Source: Lentinula raphanica
Lineage: Eukaryota > Basidiomycota > Agaricomycetes > Agaricales > Omphalotaceae
Reading direction: 5' to 3'
Assembly (NCBI GenBank): GCA_027919835.1
Contig: JANVFP010000007.1
Span: forward strand, 1,240,001-1,304,000
DNA: 64,000 nt
In this document: positions 47,880-57,922 of the stretch, in pieces
How the letters are laid out: each line of letters starts with the position of its first letter
How positions within the stretch are numbered: the stretch's first letter is position 1
The notes under the pieces: model-generated
What the model saw: only the letters and a program-made list of their open reading frames with translations
Databases searched by the model: none
Told to the model about the DNA's origin: nothing
Position numbers and translations under genes: made by a program

Positions 47880-48700
47880 CTGATAGCCAAGCACCGACGG
47901 AGGCGTAGCTAGCCAGATAATCCAACATATTGTCATCACGATTGATAGGTAGCTGTCCTATGAATTCGAAGCTGATTAACGGGGGTACGGTTACGGTGCT
48001 GACGACGATGCTTTGAACACCCTAGAGAAAGAAACGTTAGAGGAAAATATGAAGAATTTCAAATAAACGCATGCACTCCTCCAAGAACTGGCAAAGTTTC
48101 GTTGACAATCATGTCGGCCAGTAGCAAAGTGACGAGAAGCAAATGCCCATTCGCACGAATGGGTTTTATCTTGTTGTCGTATTTGCGTTGTTCACTATGG
48201 CGAAGCTTGGTCAACCAGAGGTCAAGTACTTGAACATACGTGAAACCTACGGAGTACCGCTGACTAGGAAACCGAGAGGTATAAGCACATAGGCAATTCC
48301 AAAGAGAGCATGTTACTCACGACTGAGAACGTTCAACTGAGTTTGATCCAAACTCATATAGCTGCAGAGAACCTATTAGGAACTATCACAAGTGCTAGAC
48401 AATCCAGTGTGAATTACCCTAGCGTCAAAGCAGCAAATAAACCCTGTGTATATAGATGAGAAGGTTGATTTCACAGCCTCAAGATATATCGCACCGAAGG
48501 CAGCAAATGGTTGGTTTGGGATGACGACGGTGTCGGTACCATGCGCAGCGGCGCCGGCGATGGACAACAGATGTCTGCGACTTGTTTTGCAATGACGAGA
48601 CTGCTGAAGAAGGAGAGGATAAGATGCGTCGATGGAGTCATGCTCTGCGCCTCTAGGGCGGTGTGCGTATTTGCTCTGTGATGGTCAATTACAATGTTGT
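47880..48700 (-). pseudogene. CNNM/Mam3-like DUF21 membrane protein relic
   Basis: Minus-strand exons keep the order of the DUF21 membrane domain of CNNM/Mam3 (CorC-like) Mg2+ transport proteins: GLFAALTL-like text near 48440, then YMSLDQTQLNVLS (about 48360-48322), RKYDNKIKPIRANGHLLLVT and LLLADMIVNETLPVLGG (about 48190-48075), then VQSIVVSTV after an intron (48020). Similarity ends there: the expected IPQS region and everything C-terminal are missing, and the text runs into the hairpin repeats at 47.76-47.87 kb. Upstream of 48500 the frame (ICCPSPAPLRMVPTPSSSQT) does not resemble a membrane protein start. Confidence 0.6.
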
Positions 48701-48889
48701 CAAAAACTGGTATTGTTATGTCTGCTTGAACTTGAGTGAAACTGTAAATGGCCCGCGCCCTGGAGAGAGTGCGCAAAAACCATTGGCGTCGTGGGTGGTG
48801 GTGGTTGTCTGGAGAGAGAAATAAAATATTCACACGGTTTTGTCCAAAAAAAGTTCTACGGTCATCGGTACCAATGTACAATTATCACA

Positions 48890-49307
48890 TTGTATTCATA
48901 TCTTCTTCATACCCCGTCAAGACTCCATCGTCGATGCCTGGTTTCTGAACTACGAACCACCAACCATCTTCCTCATGTTCAAATATCGGGAGTGGTTGCA
49001 TTGATACAACTGATTTTATGTGCTTTCATCACCAAATCAGCCAAACCAAAATCCAAGGTGACGGACCATTAGAGAACGTTAGAACGATAATGGACGTCGA
49101 TCACACGGATATCATCAGCTGTCACTGTAACAAAGCTTCATCACAGCTTGTCATTATTTCGGAAGATTATACATAGGCGTATTTGTAATATTTGGGTTAT
49201 AACCCATGCTCATTGTGATATAGGTGTGATGACGCTGTGATCATTGATTCATCATTGAGGTTTCAAAAGATAATAGTGTCAAAATTGTTACAGACTGTGA
49301 AGACATT
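48890..49307. other. Interval without a gene
   Basis: AT-rich spacer 3' of the Plavaka transposase gene. No terminal inverted repeat matching the other side of the gene could be identified. Confidence 0.4.
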
Positions 49308-52300
49308 CTACTCGGTATCTGATATGTCCTCCCCATCTTCTGGTCCTAGGTTCTCAAACCATTCATTATCTGACAACAGTGCCTCTTCGTCATCTGACAA
49401 TTCTACATCACTCTCATCCTCTATCTCTTCATCATCATTATCCAAGGCCTGAGAGCCCTCTGATGAGTCTGAATCAGAGCCTTTCATGTCTTCCTCATCT
49501 ACTGCAACTTCCTCTCCATCCGAGTCATATTCAGGTAGAACCAGAACATCTAAACCAGCATCAAGTGCAAACGGTTGTAGATATTCATGCAACTCTTGGT
49601 GACCAACACCACCACCTCGAAATAGCATAAAAATATCACTTTCAACAAACCTAGCAGCAACTCATTGAAAAAATACACTGGAAATAAGGACAATCACTTA
49701 CATGTTGACAAAGTAAAATTTCCAGTCATCATCTTCTAGCTCTCGAGGGCCCGACCAGGCAAGGGCTTCAAACTGTCGGCCCACTGAGTCTTTAGGAAGT
49801 CCACTGTCAGTTCCAAGGGATCCAAAATCACCAATGAGATGCATTGCTCGGATGATATCGGTAGGATGGAGGAAACCAAATGCATGGGACTCATCTGCAT
49901 GCACAAACTTGATCCGATGCAATCTCTTTGCTTGCCACCCTGCATCATATGAGGAATCATATTCAAACCACCAAACCCAGAGAATGTCTACCCGTTTGAA
50001 GGGAATAGATGCAAGTGAGGATCCACGCGGTGATGTGAAACGGATGTTGGCATGAAACACTCCCACTACGCAGCCATATATAAAGGGATGGGAACTGCCT
50101 AATGGTGCCAAAACAGCTATGTCGGGATGGGTTCGAGGGTTTATAGAGTCCTGACCTCTGCGGAGATCGTAGGTGGTGTAATTATGGCGAACAACCTTGT
50201 GGCGGTATATCCGGTTACTTTCAAAAGTTAAAGCATCATATTCTCGAGCAGAGAAAAATTCCACTGCAAAAAGCTGTTGGAGAATATAATGCTTCAACTT
50301 TGGAATGAACTCCTGTAATTAATCATTAATAAAGGATCTGCAGGGTTCAGGAGTAGTTACCAGTATTGCAGGGTCTCTTCGATTATCATGAACAAACTTT
50401 GAAAGATCAACAAAGTAACGCTTTCCTGAGGCCATTTGATATCTAACATTGAGATCCATTTCAGGGAGTTTCTCTTCTTCCCATGCTGGAACTGCAATCT
50501 CATGTGTGTGAATATGAGCAGTGGGTCCTTCCCGAAGTGATCGTAGATATCGGACACGCCTTTCTTGACGAGCTATCTGACCTTCATGCTTGTGTCGGCC
50601 AACTCGCCCATAATACTGCTTTGCTCTCTTGTGCTCCGTCTCGCCCTTTGAACATCAATGAAATTCAGATCATGAGTTACAAAGACCACTTACAACACTG
50701 GTGTCAGTATTATCAAGTGATCCAAAATATTTTGCAGACCAAGGAAAATCACCAACAAGGTGCATCTTTGGTGTTGAGAGATTGAAAGCTCGGGGCTTGG
50801 GATCAGTAGAACTGCTAGCAGTTCGGGCAGAATCTCGCTTGAGGCGGGCAGCTTTTTCATGAGGTAATTCAATAGTAGGGAATGCATCACCTATATCATT
50901 GGCAAAATGGCGTAAGGCAATACCCAACTCTGTAGTTGCCAGCTTGTATGTAGCAAGAGTTGTGTCGGTGTGCATTCGCAGGGCACTATGAGCTTGCCAT
51001 GTATTGCAGTCAAAGATGATGTCCATGAGCATAATATCATGCTCTTCGGGCAGAAGCAGCCCTGATATACAGGGGATCATACACTAAAAGAGATGATAAA
51101 TAGATGACTGGAGTACAGCTTTATAGACATACTTTCATGATTGCCACATGATGGCGTCCTGCCATTTTCTTCATCTCCGACACATTGTTGTGAAATCGTC
51201 GGATTACTCCTCGCCCAAATGTTGGGACCCATCTGTATCTGTAGAATCTGGTTAGAACAGTAAACAGTTGAGATGTAACAACATACCGGCGATCGAAAGC
51301 AGAAACTGCATTACTGCCTATGCAATGGAGTATCCGCACACAGTGTACAATGATGTCTTTGCATCTACCAACATCCCACTCATGCAACTTGTCCGAAGGA
51401 ATGAACTTGAAAACATCAAATCCATGCTGTTGGAATAGAGCTGAGAAGGCATTCTAAAATGCTGATATGAGTCAAAATAATCAGTGAGATGAATAAACCT
51501 TACTCTTGTTCGCAACAATGACTCAGAATCCAAAAGATCTTTGACTGCCTGGCTATCTACTGAATACCCTTGGCCGAAGATCAGTTCTCTTGCCTGCTCA
51601 ATCTTCTCTCAATGTTCCTCATCATCAACTCTCTCCAGCCGCTTACGGTCCAGCATATCCTGTGTATCTCCTAATCTGGGTACATCCTTGGTACGGATTG
51701 TACACCGGATGCAGAGGTATTCACCAATGAATTTGATACAAACTATGATAATCCTTTTACAACAATTGTCAGTTGCTACAAGAGTTTAGAATCATGTAGT
51801 CATAAACTCACTTTTCTGGATAATCCATTGAATAAGAGTGGAATCGAGGAATCAATACCCGTACAACACCATCAGCACAGGTGACCTCAACCCCATTCAA
51901 GTATGCATCCTGAAATTCTTCATCCAGAAGTAAGAGATATACTGCAGCAACAACTTCACGTTTCAAGAAGCGCATTACAGCAGGAGTTGGTGCTCGACCA
52001 TAGATCTCGCAATACATATCAGCAACAAGATCGGGTATCTATATTATCAAAGTGTCAGTCAAAATCTCTCCGGTGAAAACAAAACGTACCGAAGGAAGAT
52101 ACGCGAGATGATGCGACGAATATGAACTTGGTTTAACACGGATATACTTTGATAAGTTTCCAATGTACATATAGATTGGCCAGAGTGAGGCTGTTCCGAA
52201 CTGCGCCAGGTGCGTCGAATCAGACCACAGCATCATCCATACAATAACCTTCTCTTTTTCTGAATTCGATGAAAGAGCGAGTTTGCTGTGGACCTCCTGT

Positions 52301-53469
52301 TCAATCTCCCAAGCTCGATCAGATGAGTAGCTTTCTCCATAAATTCGTTCCGTTCTGCCATCGGGATGCTTCCAGAAAGATTTAAAAGGTTTGAGATGAT
52401 AGTCGAAGAATGTATTTGTCTGGAATGACTGGACAATCGCATCAAGGGGTTTTCTGTGCCAAACCTCATCCAAAGTCAGCTGGGGAAAATCAGCTTCAGA
52501 TTCTCGAGTCTCGCCAGCTTTTGGCATAGGTAAACTGATCTGTCCCTTATACCAGGAATCAGGAGCGGCGGAAAGAAAGGGAAGCTCGGAATGTTGAGGC
52601 TGAGTTGGTCCGTCCATCTTCTTTGACAATCTCAAGTAGTCAAAGTTTTCAGGAAGATCGTTCGGATCAAAAAAATCATTCTTGAGTACACCTTTGACCA
52701 GATCATTGACTGACGAGGCCGTTATATGATTGTGACGATAGGCCCAGTCCATAACAAGGTATTCGGCAGCGGAATCAAATGGAGCATATGGATTATTGTC
52801 TGCAGGAGGATGAGAATCGGCATCATGTTCATGGCAGCCATAAACTTGGTTCAGATTTGATACCACATCATTGTCTGCATGATCTGGAATCCGCGAGGGT
52901 AGAGCATATTGATATATCCGGTACAACCCAGTAGCAGGATCAGGTTCAGTGGTGAAGCAAGGGTGGGGATCTGGCTCCGGTGAGGTATTACTACACTGGT
53001 CTTCTTCAACTTCGATTTCTGAGTCAGAAGAACCACGGAAATAAGTATCTTTGTTGAACACTTCTCCCAAATCGTCCGTAGGTAAAGCATTCGCAGGTAA
53101 AGCATCTGCAGGTAGATCACAGTTCGCAGGTAGAGTGTTCGCAGGTAGATCAGAGCTTGCAGGTAGAGTGTTCGCAGGTAGATCAGAGCTCGCAGGTGTA
53201 GCGTTCACGGGTAAAGTGTTCGCAGGTAAATATACCTCATCCCCCTGTAGTAATTCACCTTCATCTACATCCGCTTCCCCATTACCTGTGTTCTCTTCTC
53301 TGATATCTGCGAGCAGCTCCTCTTCAGCTTGGTACACCTCCAGCCGTGCTTGTTGTCTTCGTTGTTGTTGAGCTGCTATATAGTGATTACGTTGGGTGCA
53401 CTTTGCCTGATGCGACCGTAGGCTGACTGCATTGGTAAAAGCTGTTGAATGGCAGTATAAGCAGCGCAT
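49308..53469 (-). pseudogene. Plavaka-type (CACTA-like) transposase, near-complete with one TGA
   Basis: Large basidiomycete transposase of the Plavaka group. The start at 53469 opens with a C2H2-like finger (CLYCHSTAFTNAVSLRSHQAKC spacing). Then come a Leu-Pro-Ala repeat region, an acidic segment, and the core: AEYLVMDWAYRHNHITASSV, WPIYMYIGNLSKYIR, VTCADGVVRVLIPRFHSYSM and DYPEK. Next is IKFIGEYLCIRC, then DKLHEWDVGRCKDIIVHCVR, WVPTFGRGVIRRFHNNVSEM, FNLSTPKMHLVGDFPW and an acidic C-terminal tail ending at TAG 49308-49310. Exons include 53469-52090, 52038-51812, 51753-51504 and from 51453, all in consistent phase. The only lesion found is TGA at 51609-51611 (CAT TGA GAG). Element ends were not identified. 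About 1000 residues, close to the family length. Confidence 0.85.
53050..53235 (-). repeat. Minisatellite inside the Plavaka gene (33-bp unit)
   Basis: Codes for imperfect repeats of LPANTLPASSD (about five units, degenerating to LPANALP). Confidence 0.8.
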
Positions 53470-54115
53470 GTTGAACGTTGAGCAAGTTTCAAAAGAAGAA
53501 GCAAAAAATGCGCTGTGCTTGCGCCGACTGCCTGATAACAAATCACAGACTTCAAAACTGTACCGAATGCGGTTATAGGGGATATATTGCCACAACAATG
53601 CTATTCATCAATTCTACACAAAATCTCTCTGACAGGTCGTTGACGTCCAAATACGAAAGTCACTGCAGCAAACGGACTTATCCCAGCTAACGCATGCCAC
53701 AAATGAGGTTGTTCGGGGACGAGAGTGAGGTAGATGACCGCGGGGTAGCCTTGTTGGAGGACTCCACTCGCGAGCCCAGACGAAGGTGTAGATCTGAAGC
53801 AGCTTTGTGGAATGAAGATTATCAGAGTCGACCCAGTTACATGTAATTAAATACTTCGCACCGTTTAACAATGATCCCTGACATGGCCTAGCATTAGTAT
53901 TAGTCTGCGGCGGTGGCATGTCGAGTTTCTTTGCAGAATGCTCACAGCGACAAGAACCTCTGAGACTTCGCTTTAAGTAGATTCCCAACAACCTCAGTTA
54001 GAGAACCCTTCCACGTACCACACAATGCCTACCTGAGATTTCGAGAGTAGGTCATCTTGAACAGCATGTAAGACGGTCAAAACTCACCAATATACCAACA
54101 TTTCTGCTCTCGAGC
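53470..54115. other. Interval without a confident gene
   Basis: Upstream of the Plavaka start. A 125-codon minus frame (53991-53614) has no recognisable domain. Confidence 0.35.
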
Positions 54116-54539
54116 TCATCGACACGCAACGACTCTGACTTCAACATTTCCGTTCGTCAACGCGTTCATAGCAGCCTCCGACACATTGATCAATTCCTCT
54201 CCAGCATGATCAATGGCGAGAGCGTTTATTGTCGTCGAAGCCCCGTTAGAAGCATACGTGATCTGCCAACACGTTCCACAGCTCGACGAGCTGTATCCTT
54301 CCATGGCACCAAGGGCACCGATGTTGGGGAAGGTCGGAAGAGAACCGAAAGTCGTGTATCCCTGGGTGAGGAGTCCATTCGTACCATCGGAGCAAGCGAC
54401 GGTAGCGAGCGAGGCACTGGAGTCGTCGTATGCGGCGTCGTATTGGAGAGTGTCTGGAAGAGGAGGGTGAGGGTGATATTGCACAAGATTGTGCGTGGCG
54501 TTGTACCATAGCTGCGATAACGCCTTGCATGAGCTTCAT
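54116..54539 (-). CDS. Cerato-platanin, with altered ends
   Basis: Small secreted cysteine-rich protein of fungi (double-psi beta-barrel, related to expansins; acts in the wall and in fungus-plant contact). The diagnostic run is clear: LQYDAAYDDSSASLATVACS, LTQGYTTFGSLPTFPNIGAL, SSCGTCWQITY, INALAIDHA. A probable 51-bp intron (GTACAACG..TTCCAG, about 54505-54455) precedes it. The first exon would start at ATG 54539 (MKLMQGVIAAM), which leaves a signal peptide too short for the family. That ATG lies in the right-hand side of a palindromic insertion (54531-54590). The C-terminus (ALTNGNVEVRVVACR, TGA at 54116) is about ten residues shorter than usual, though a last Cys is present. It may be damaged at both ends. 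Confidence 0.75.
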
Positions 54540-54590
54540 CCAGCGGAGCCTTGCCTAGTTGAGGGGCTGGGCGTCCGCTGGCTGAAGCTC
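54531..54590. repeat. 60-bp palindrome containing hairpin repeat copy 2
   Basis: The arms GAGCTTCATCCAGCGGA and TCCGCTGGCTGAAGCTC pair over 17 bp with one mismatch. The inner 42 bp (54540-54581) is the hairpin repeat also found at 47757-47798. It lies exactly where the cerato-platanin signal peptide exon should begin. Confidence 0.8.
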
Positions 54591-54599
54591 ACCTGCCTG

Positions 54600-55403
54600 G
54601 CCCATTGTCTATAAGTTCCTCGTGTTGCTCGTGCAACCCAAGAGACCTCGAGCCTGAGATGTGGTTGTTGAGGTGGTTGTTGAGGTGGTTGTTAAGGTGG
54701 TTGTTTCTGGTTGACCTACGTGACGAGAAACGGAGAGAAAGATTGGATGTGTTCGAAGTTCGATGTTATGAGCGAGGAAGAAACGACAAGTAGAGGAAGC
54801 GAGAAATGCGAAACGAACAGCGAACAGAAACCAGAGAAACAGTGCACGAAGGGCAGTCAGCGAGAGAACGAGAGAAGAAGAGCAAGGCGACAAACCTCCC
54901 TGTCATATTCATCCCTGTTATGTGCACCATGCTCCTCTTCTTCCTCCAAACAACCGGCAGTTTCAGAGAGCAAAACCTGGGTAGGAAGTGAGAGGCGTTG
55001 TAGCGCATGCTGTTTGGTGGTAGCGACGACCTTGAACTATTGAAAACTATACTGTGTCAGTCGCTTGACACATTGCACCCGAGTCATTGCAAATTTCTGC
55101 TGCCCCAAGGTCGGGGCTGCATACTCAAGGCAACGACCCGAAGAAAAAAAACATACCTAATCCGCACTCCGAGGCCTCCACCTTGTGCGGGGAATGGAAA
55201 GCGAGTGGATAGGCTAAGGAAAATATGGGAAACGTCGCTCGAGGGCTACTCTGGACGCTATGAATGTGTCCATGATTGTGATGGTTGACGTTGAGTCTTG
55301 AAGAACAGAACGCACACGTGCTTGAATACGTGTAGCGTGTAAGCACCCAGCGCTTATTTATCTTTAACAGTAACTCTCACCATCTCTCGACTCTCGACTC
55401 TCC
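54600..55403. other. Interval without a confident gene
   Basis: Contains a GTGGTTGTTGAG tandem run (54660-54705) and a purine-rich stretch. It probably holds the promoter of the DUF6698 gene at its right end. Overlapping short frames have no domain. Confidence 0.35.
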
Positions 55404-57600
55404 ATGGCCAATCCACCAGTTGCGACTCGGCCAAACCCAACGCCCGCTACACTTTCCACCTCAGCTCGTAAATTTGCTCCATCCGCGACGCAGAAATCTT
55501 CTTCTGCCCAACCAGCTCGAAACAGCCATTCTACCGATAATACCTCAACGACTGCCAATCATCCACGCTCGAAAGCTACCAGTCAAACACATACGACTCA
55601 AGATCACACAGAGGAACAACGAGAAGACCTTCGACGTAAAAAGTTTGAGGAGTTCTCAAAGGAAGTTGAAAATGAGTGGAAGGGTATAGGCAAATCAGGA
55701 TGGTAAGTTGTTTGAGCGCTCCTCTGATTTCTGCCAGCTCAAGTCTTTGATTCAGTAAACTGGTTGTTCTCGCTCCTTTCTCTAAGGCAGGCATGGCATT
55801 TCACAGCAACATATCAATGACGGTCAACGTCACTGCTGCTATCAACGACGGTATTCAAGATGAAATTGATCAACAGCGCCGAGATGCCAAAGCTGCGCGT
55901 TTGGCTAACCGCCGACGCAATCCACGAATTGAACACGACGAGACAGAAGACAGCGAAGACGAACAATTAACAGAAAAGTATGCATATATCCTCAAGTCGT
56001 CGCTGCCTGACATTACACCCTTCTTATTTCTAGGGAAAAGATCCAAAAATTGAAGAATACCAAGCATATAAGCAACTCCTTCAGCTTCACCCATTCGTTG
56101 ACCAACGTCTTCAAGAATGCTCAGATTACAAGGACGTTATATGTCAGAGTATTCCTTTCTTCTCCACTCTCCTTACTAGTGATTTCTTAGATCCACAAAG
56201 GTGCAAGCGAGTGTGCGCGTAATGACCGCAAGACATTGAAAAAAGAAGTCCCCAACATGATCCCGGTTGTCGTTGAGAAAGCCCTCATGGCGTTGAGCAA
56301 GGATGCAACCCAATACAAATTTCCACGAATCACTAACAGTGTATTAAAGTCAGAGCGAGGTATCAATGACCCGCAGATGGCTATGCTGTTGATGTCGTGG
56401 CAGCATGGGCATAGGTTTTGGATCGACAGTCGGAGTATGTCAGATGTTGATATGTGAGTGGTTTATAAGTCAATTCACTCGACTTACTTTCTCTTTTTCA
56501 GTATCATGGATGATATCAAGGGTGGAACGATTCCTCCTATGACTTCGGACACCTTACCCTCGTTTCTCTTCGATTGGACAAAATGGAAAGCCGACCAATC
56601 ACTTTCTGGTAATCTCCTTGGCCCATTATTCATCGCGGTAAGGTTCGATACTCTGAAATAACATTGTCTTGACATTTCCATTCAAAGGCGTACAAGTGCA
56701 TTATGACTAGCCCTAGCTCTGCCCTCGAACCGAAGATCCAAGCGACACGAAGAGGCAACGCGAAGATTCGCGGAATCAAGTCCGTCAACAGTCAAAACTT
56801 GGCATACATTGCCACTCAGGTATTGTCTCCCATCATGTGTGCCTTCAGTGACGGACAGATTTCTCTTCTCAGCTTCGTTTCTCGTTGTGTCCCCTTCAAT
56901 CATACCACAAGAAAGATGGCAAGTTCCACTCGGACAAGTTCTACGAATGGATGGTCAAATGGATCGATGATGCGCCGGCCAAGTGGCGGGAGAAGACGTT
57001 CAAGAAACTCAATATGTATGTGTCGCTTGTTCATCGTTATTACTCTGACAGCCTTCTCTAGGGATATATTTGATGCAGAAGATGACGAGGATGATGATGA
57101 ACCCTCGCTGGACTTGGATCTTGTTCTTCTCCAACAACATATGAAGGACTATGTCGACTCAGATGACGGACTAGATATACCACCCACCTCCAACTCTTCC
57201 GCATCCAACAAATCTTCGCCTGATACCAACATAAATGGCATTCAAGATGATCGTTCGCTCTCGGCACCGCCCCCAGGTGCCATGAACACGTCGTCTGCAG
57301 AGATCCAGGACGACGATGATTTCTATGAAGATCCTGCTGGTAACGGTGAGTATTTGATAACTATTTGGACACAGTTCTGACTTCCCAGCTCAAGATGAAG
57401 AGGAAGAAGCACCAGTCCGATACCACCCGCCCAAGTTATCCCGTCATCGCGCAAATGTGATATCAACTATTCCCAGTGAATCAGAAAACTCGGATGATGA
57501 ACACGAAGATCATTCTCATGAAAAGCCCGTCCGGCGCGCGCGCGAAGATAACGAAATCGATTCCAATGACGGCCAAGCTTTGAAACGCAAGAAGCAGTAA
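55404..57600 (+). CDS. DUF6698 domain protein
   Basis: Nine exons with consistent phases: 55404-55702, 55807-55977, 56034-56148, 56191-56453, 56502-56637, 56688-56819, 56873-57015, 57062-57345 and 57389-57600, giving 584 residues. The N-terminus is Ser/Thr/Pro-rich, followed by a charged segment (DEIDQQRRDAKAARLANRRR). The DUF6698 core as known from mushrooms is recognisable: RNDRKTLKKEVPNMI, SERGINDPQMAMLL, DDIKGGTIPPMTSDTLPSFL, GNLLGPLFIAAYKCIM, SPSSALEP, IRGIKSVNSQNLAYIATQLR, and KFYEWMVKWIDDAP. The tail is acidic and ends with a basic ALKRKKQ. This family is expanded in Agaricomycetes and often lies near transposons; its function is unknown. No lesion was found, unlike most neighbours. 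The exon 2 acceptor (55806) was chosen because it alone keeps the frame. Confidence 0.8.
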
Positions 57601-57663
57601 TTGTTGTATATTCCATTTCTCAATGCTCAAGTCTCAACGTTCAATGCTCAATGCTCAATGTCG

Positions 57664-57790
57664 TGCTCAGTCAGCTGAAGCTGTAAGCCCTTCACGAAGT
57701 AGACTGGTAAGTAACCAAATATGCTTTGCGAAGTAACGCGACTCTCTTCCGAAGCTTAAAAATCCTTTCCGGTCCCGGTCCTTACCGTGG
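57664..57790 (+). repeat. Dispersed repeat, possible left end of the KDZ-like locus
   Basis: CAGCTGAAGCTGTAAGC..CTTCACGAAGTAG..CGAAGCTTAAAAA is related to 17473-17580. It lies just before the block of three plus-strand genes (57.9-63.5 kb), so it is a candidate terminal repeat. The other end is outside the window or displaced. Confidence 0.45.
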
Positions 57791-57922
57791 GAACCTTCGG
57801 TTTGGAGGTCACCCTGCGTTTCCCGTGCCGCCAAAGCCGTAGCCGGCATTGCGGCACTGTCATCACGTCAGTGTCACCTGTTGGTTTGGGCGCTTATTCC
57901 TCATTCTCTCACTGCCACCGCC

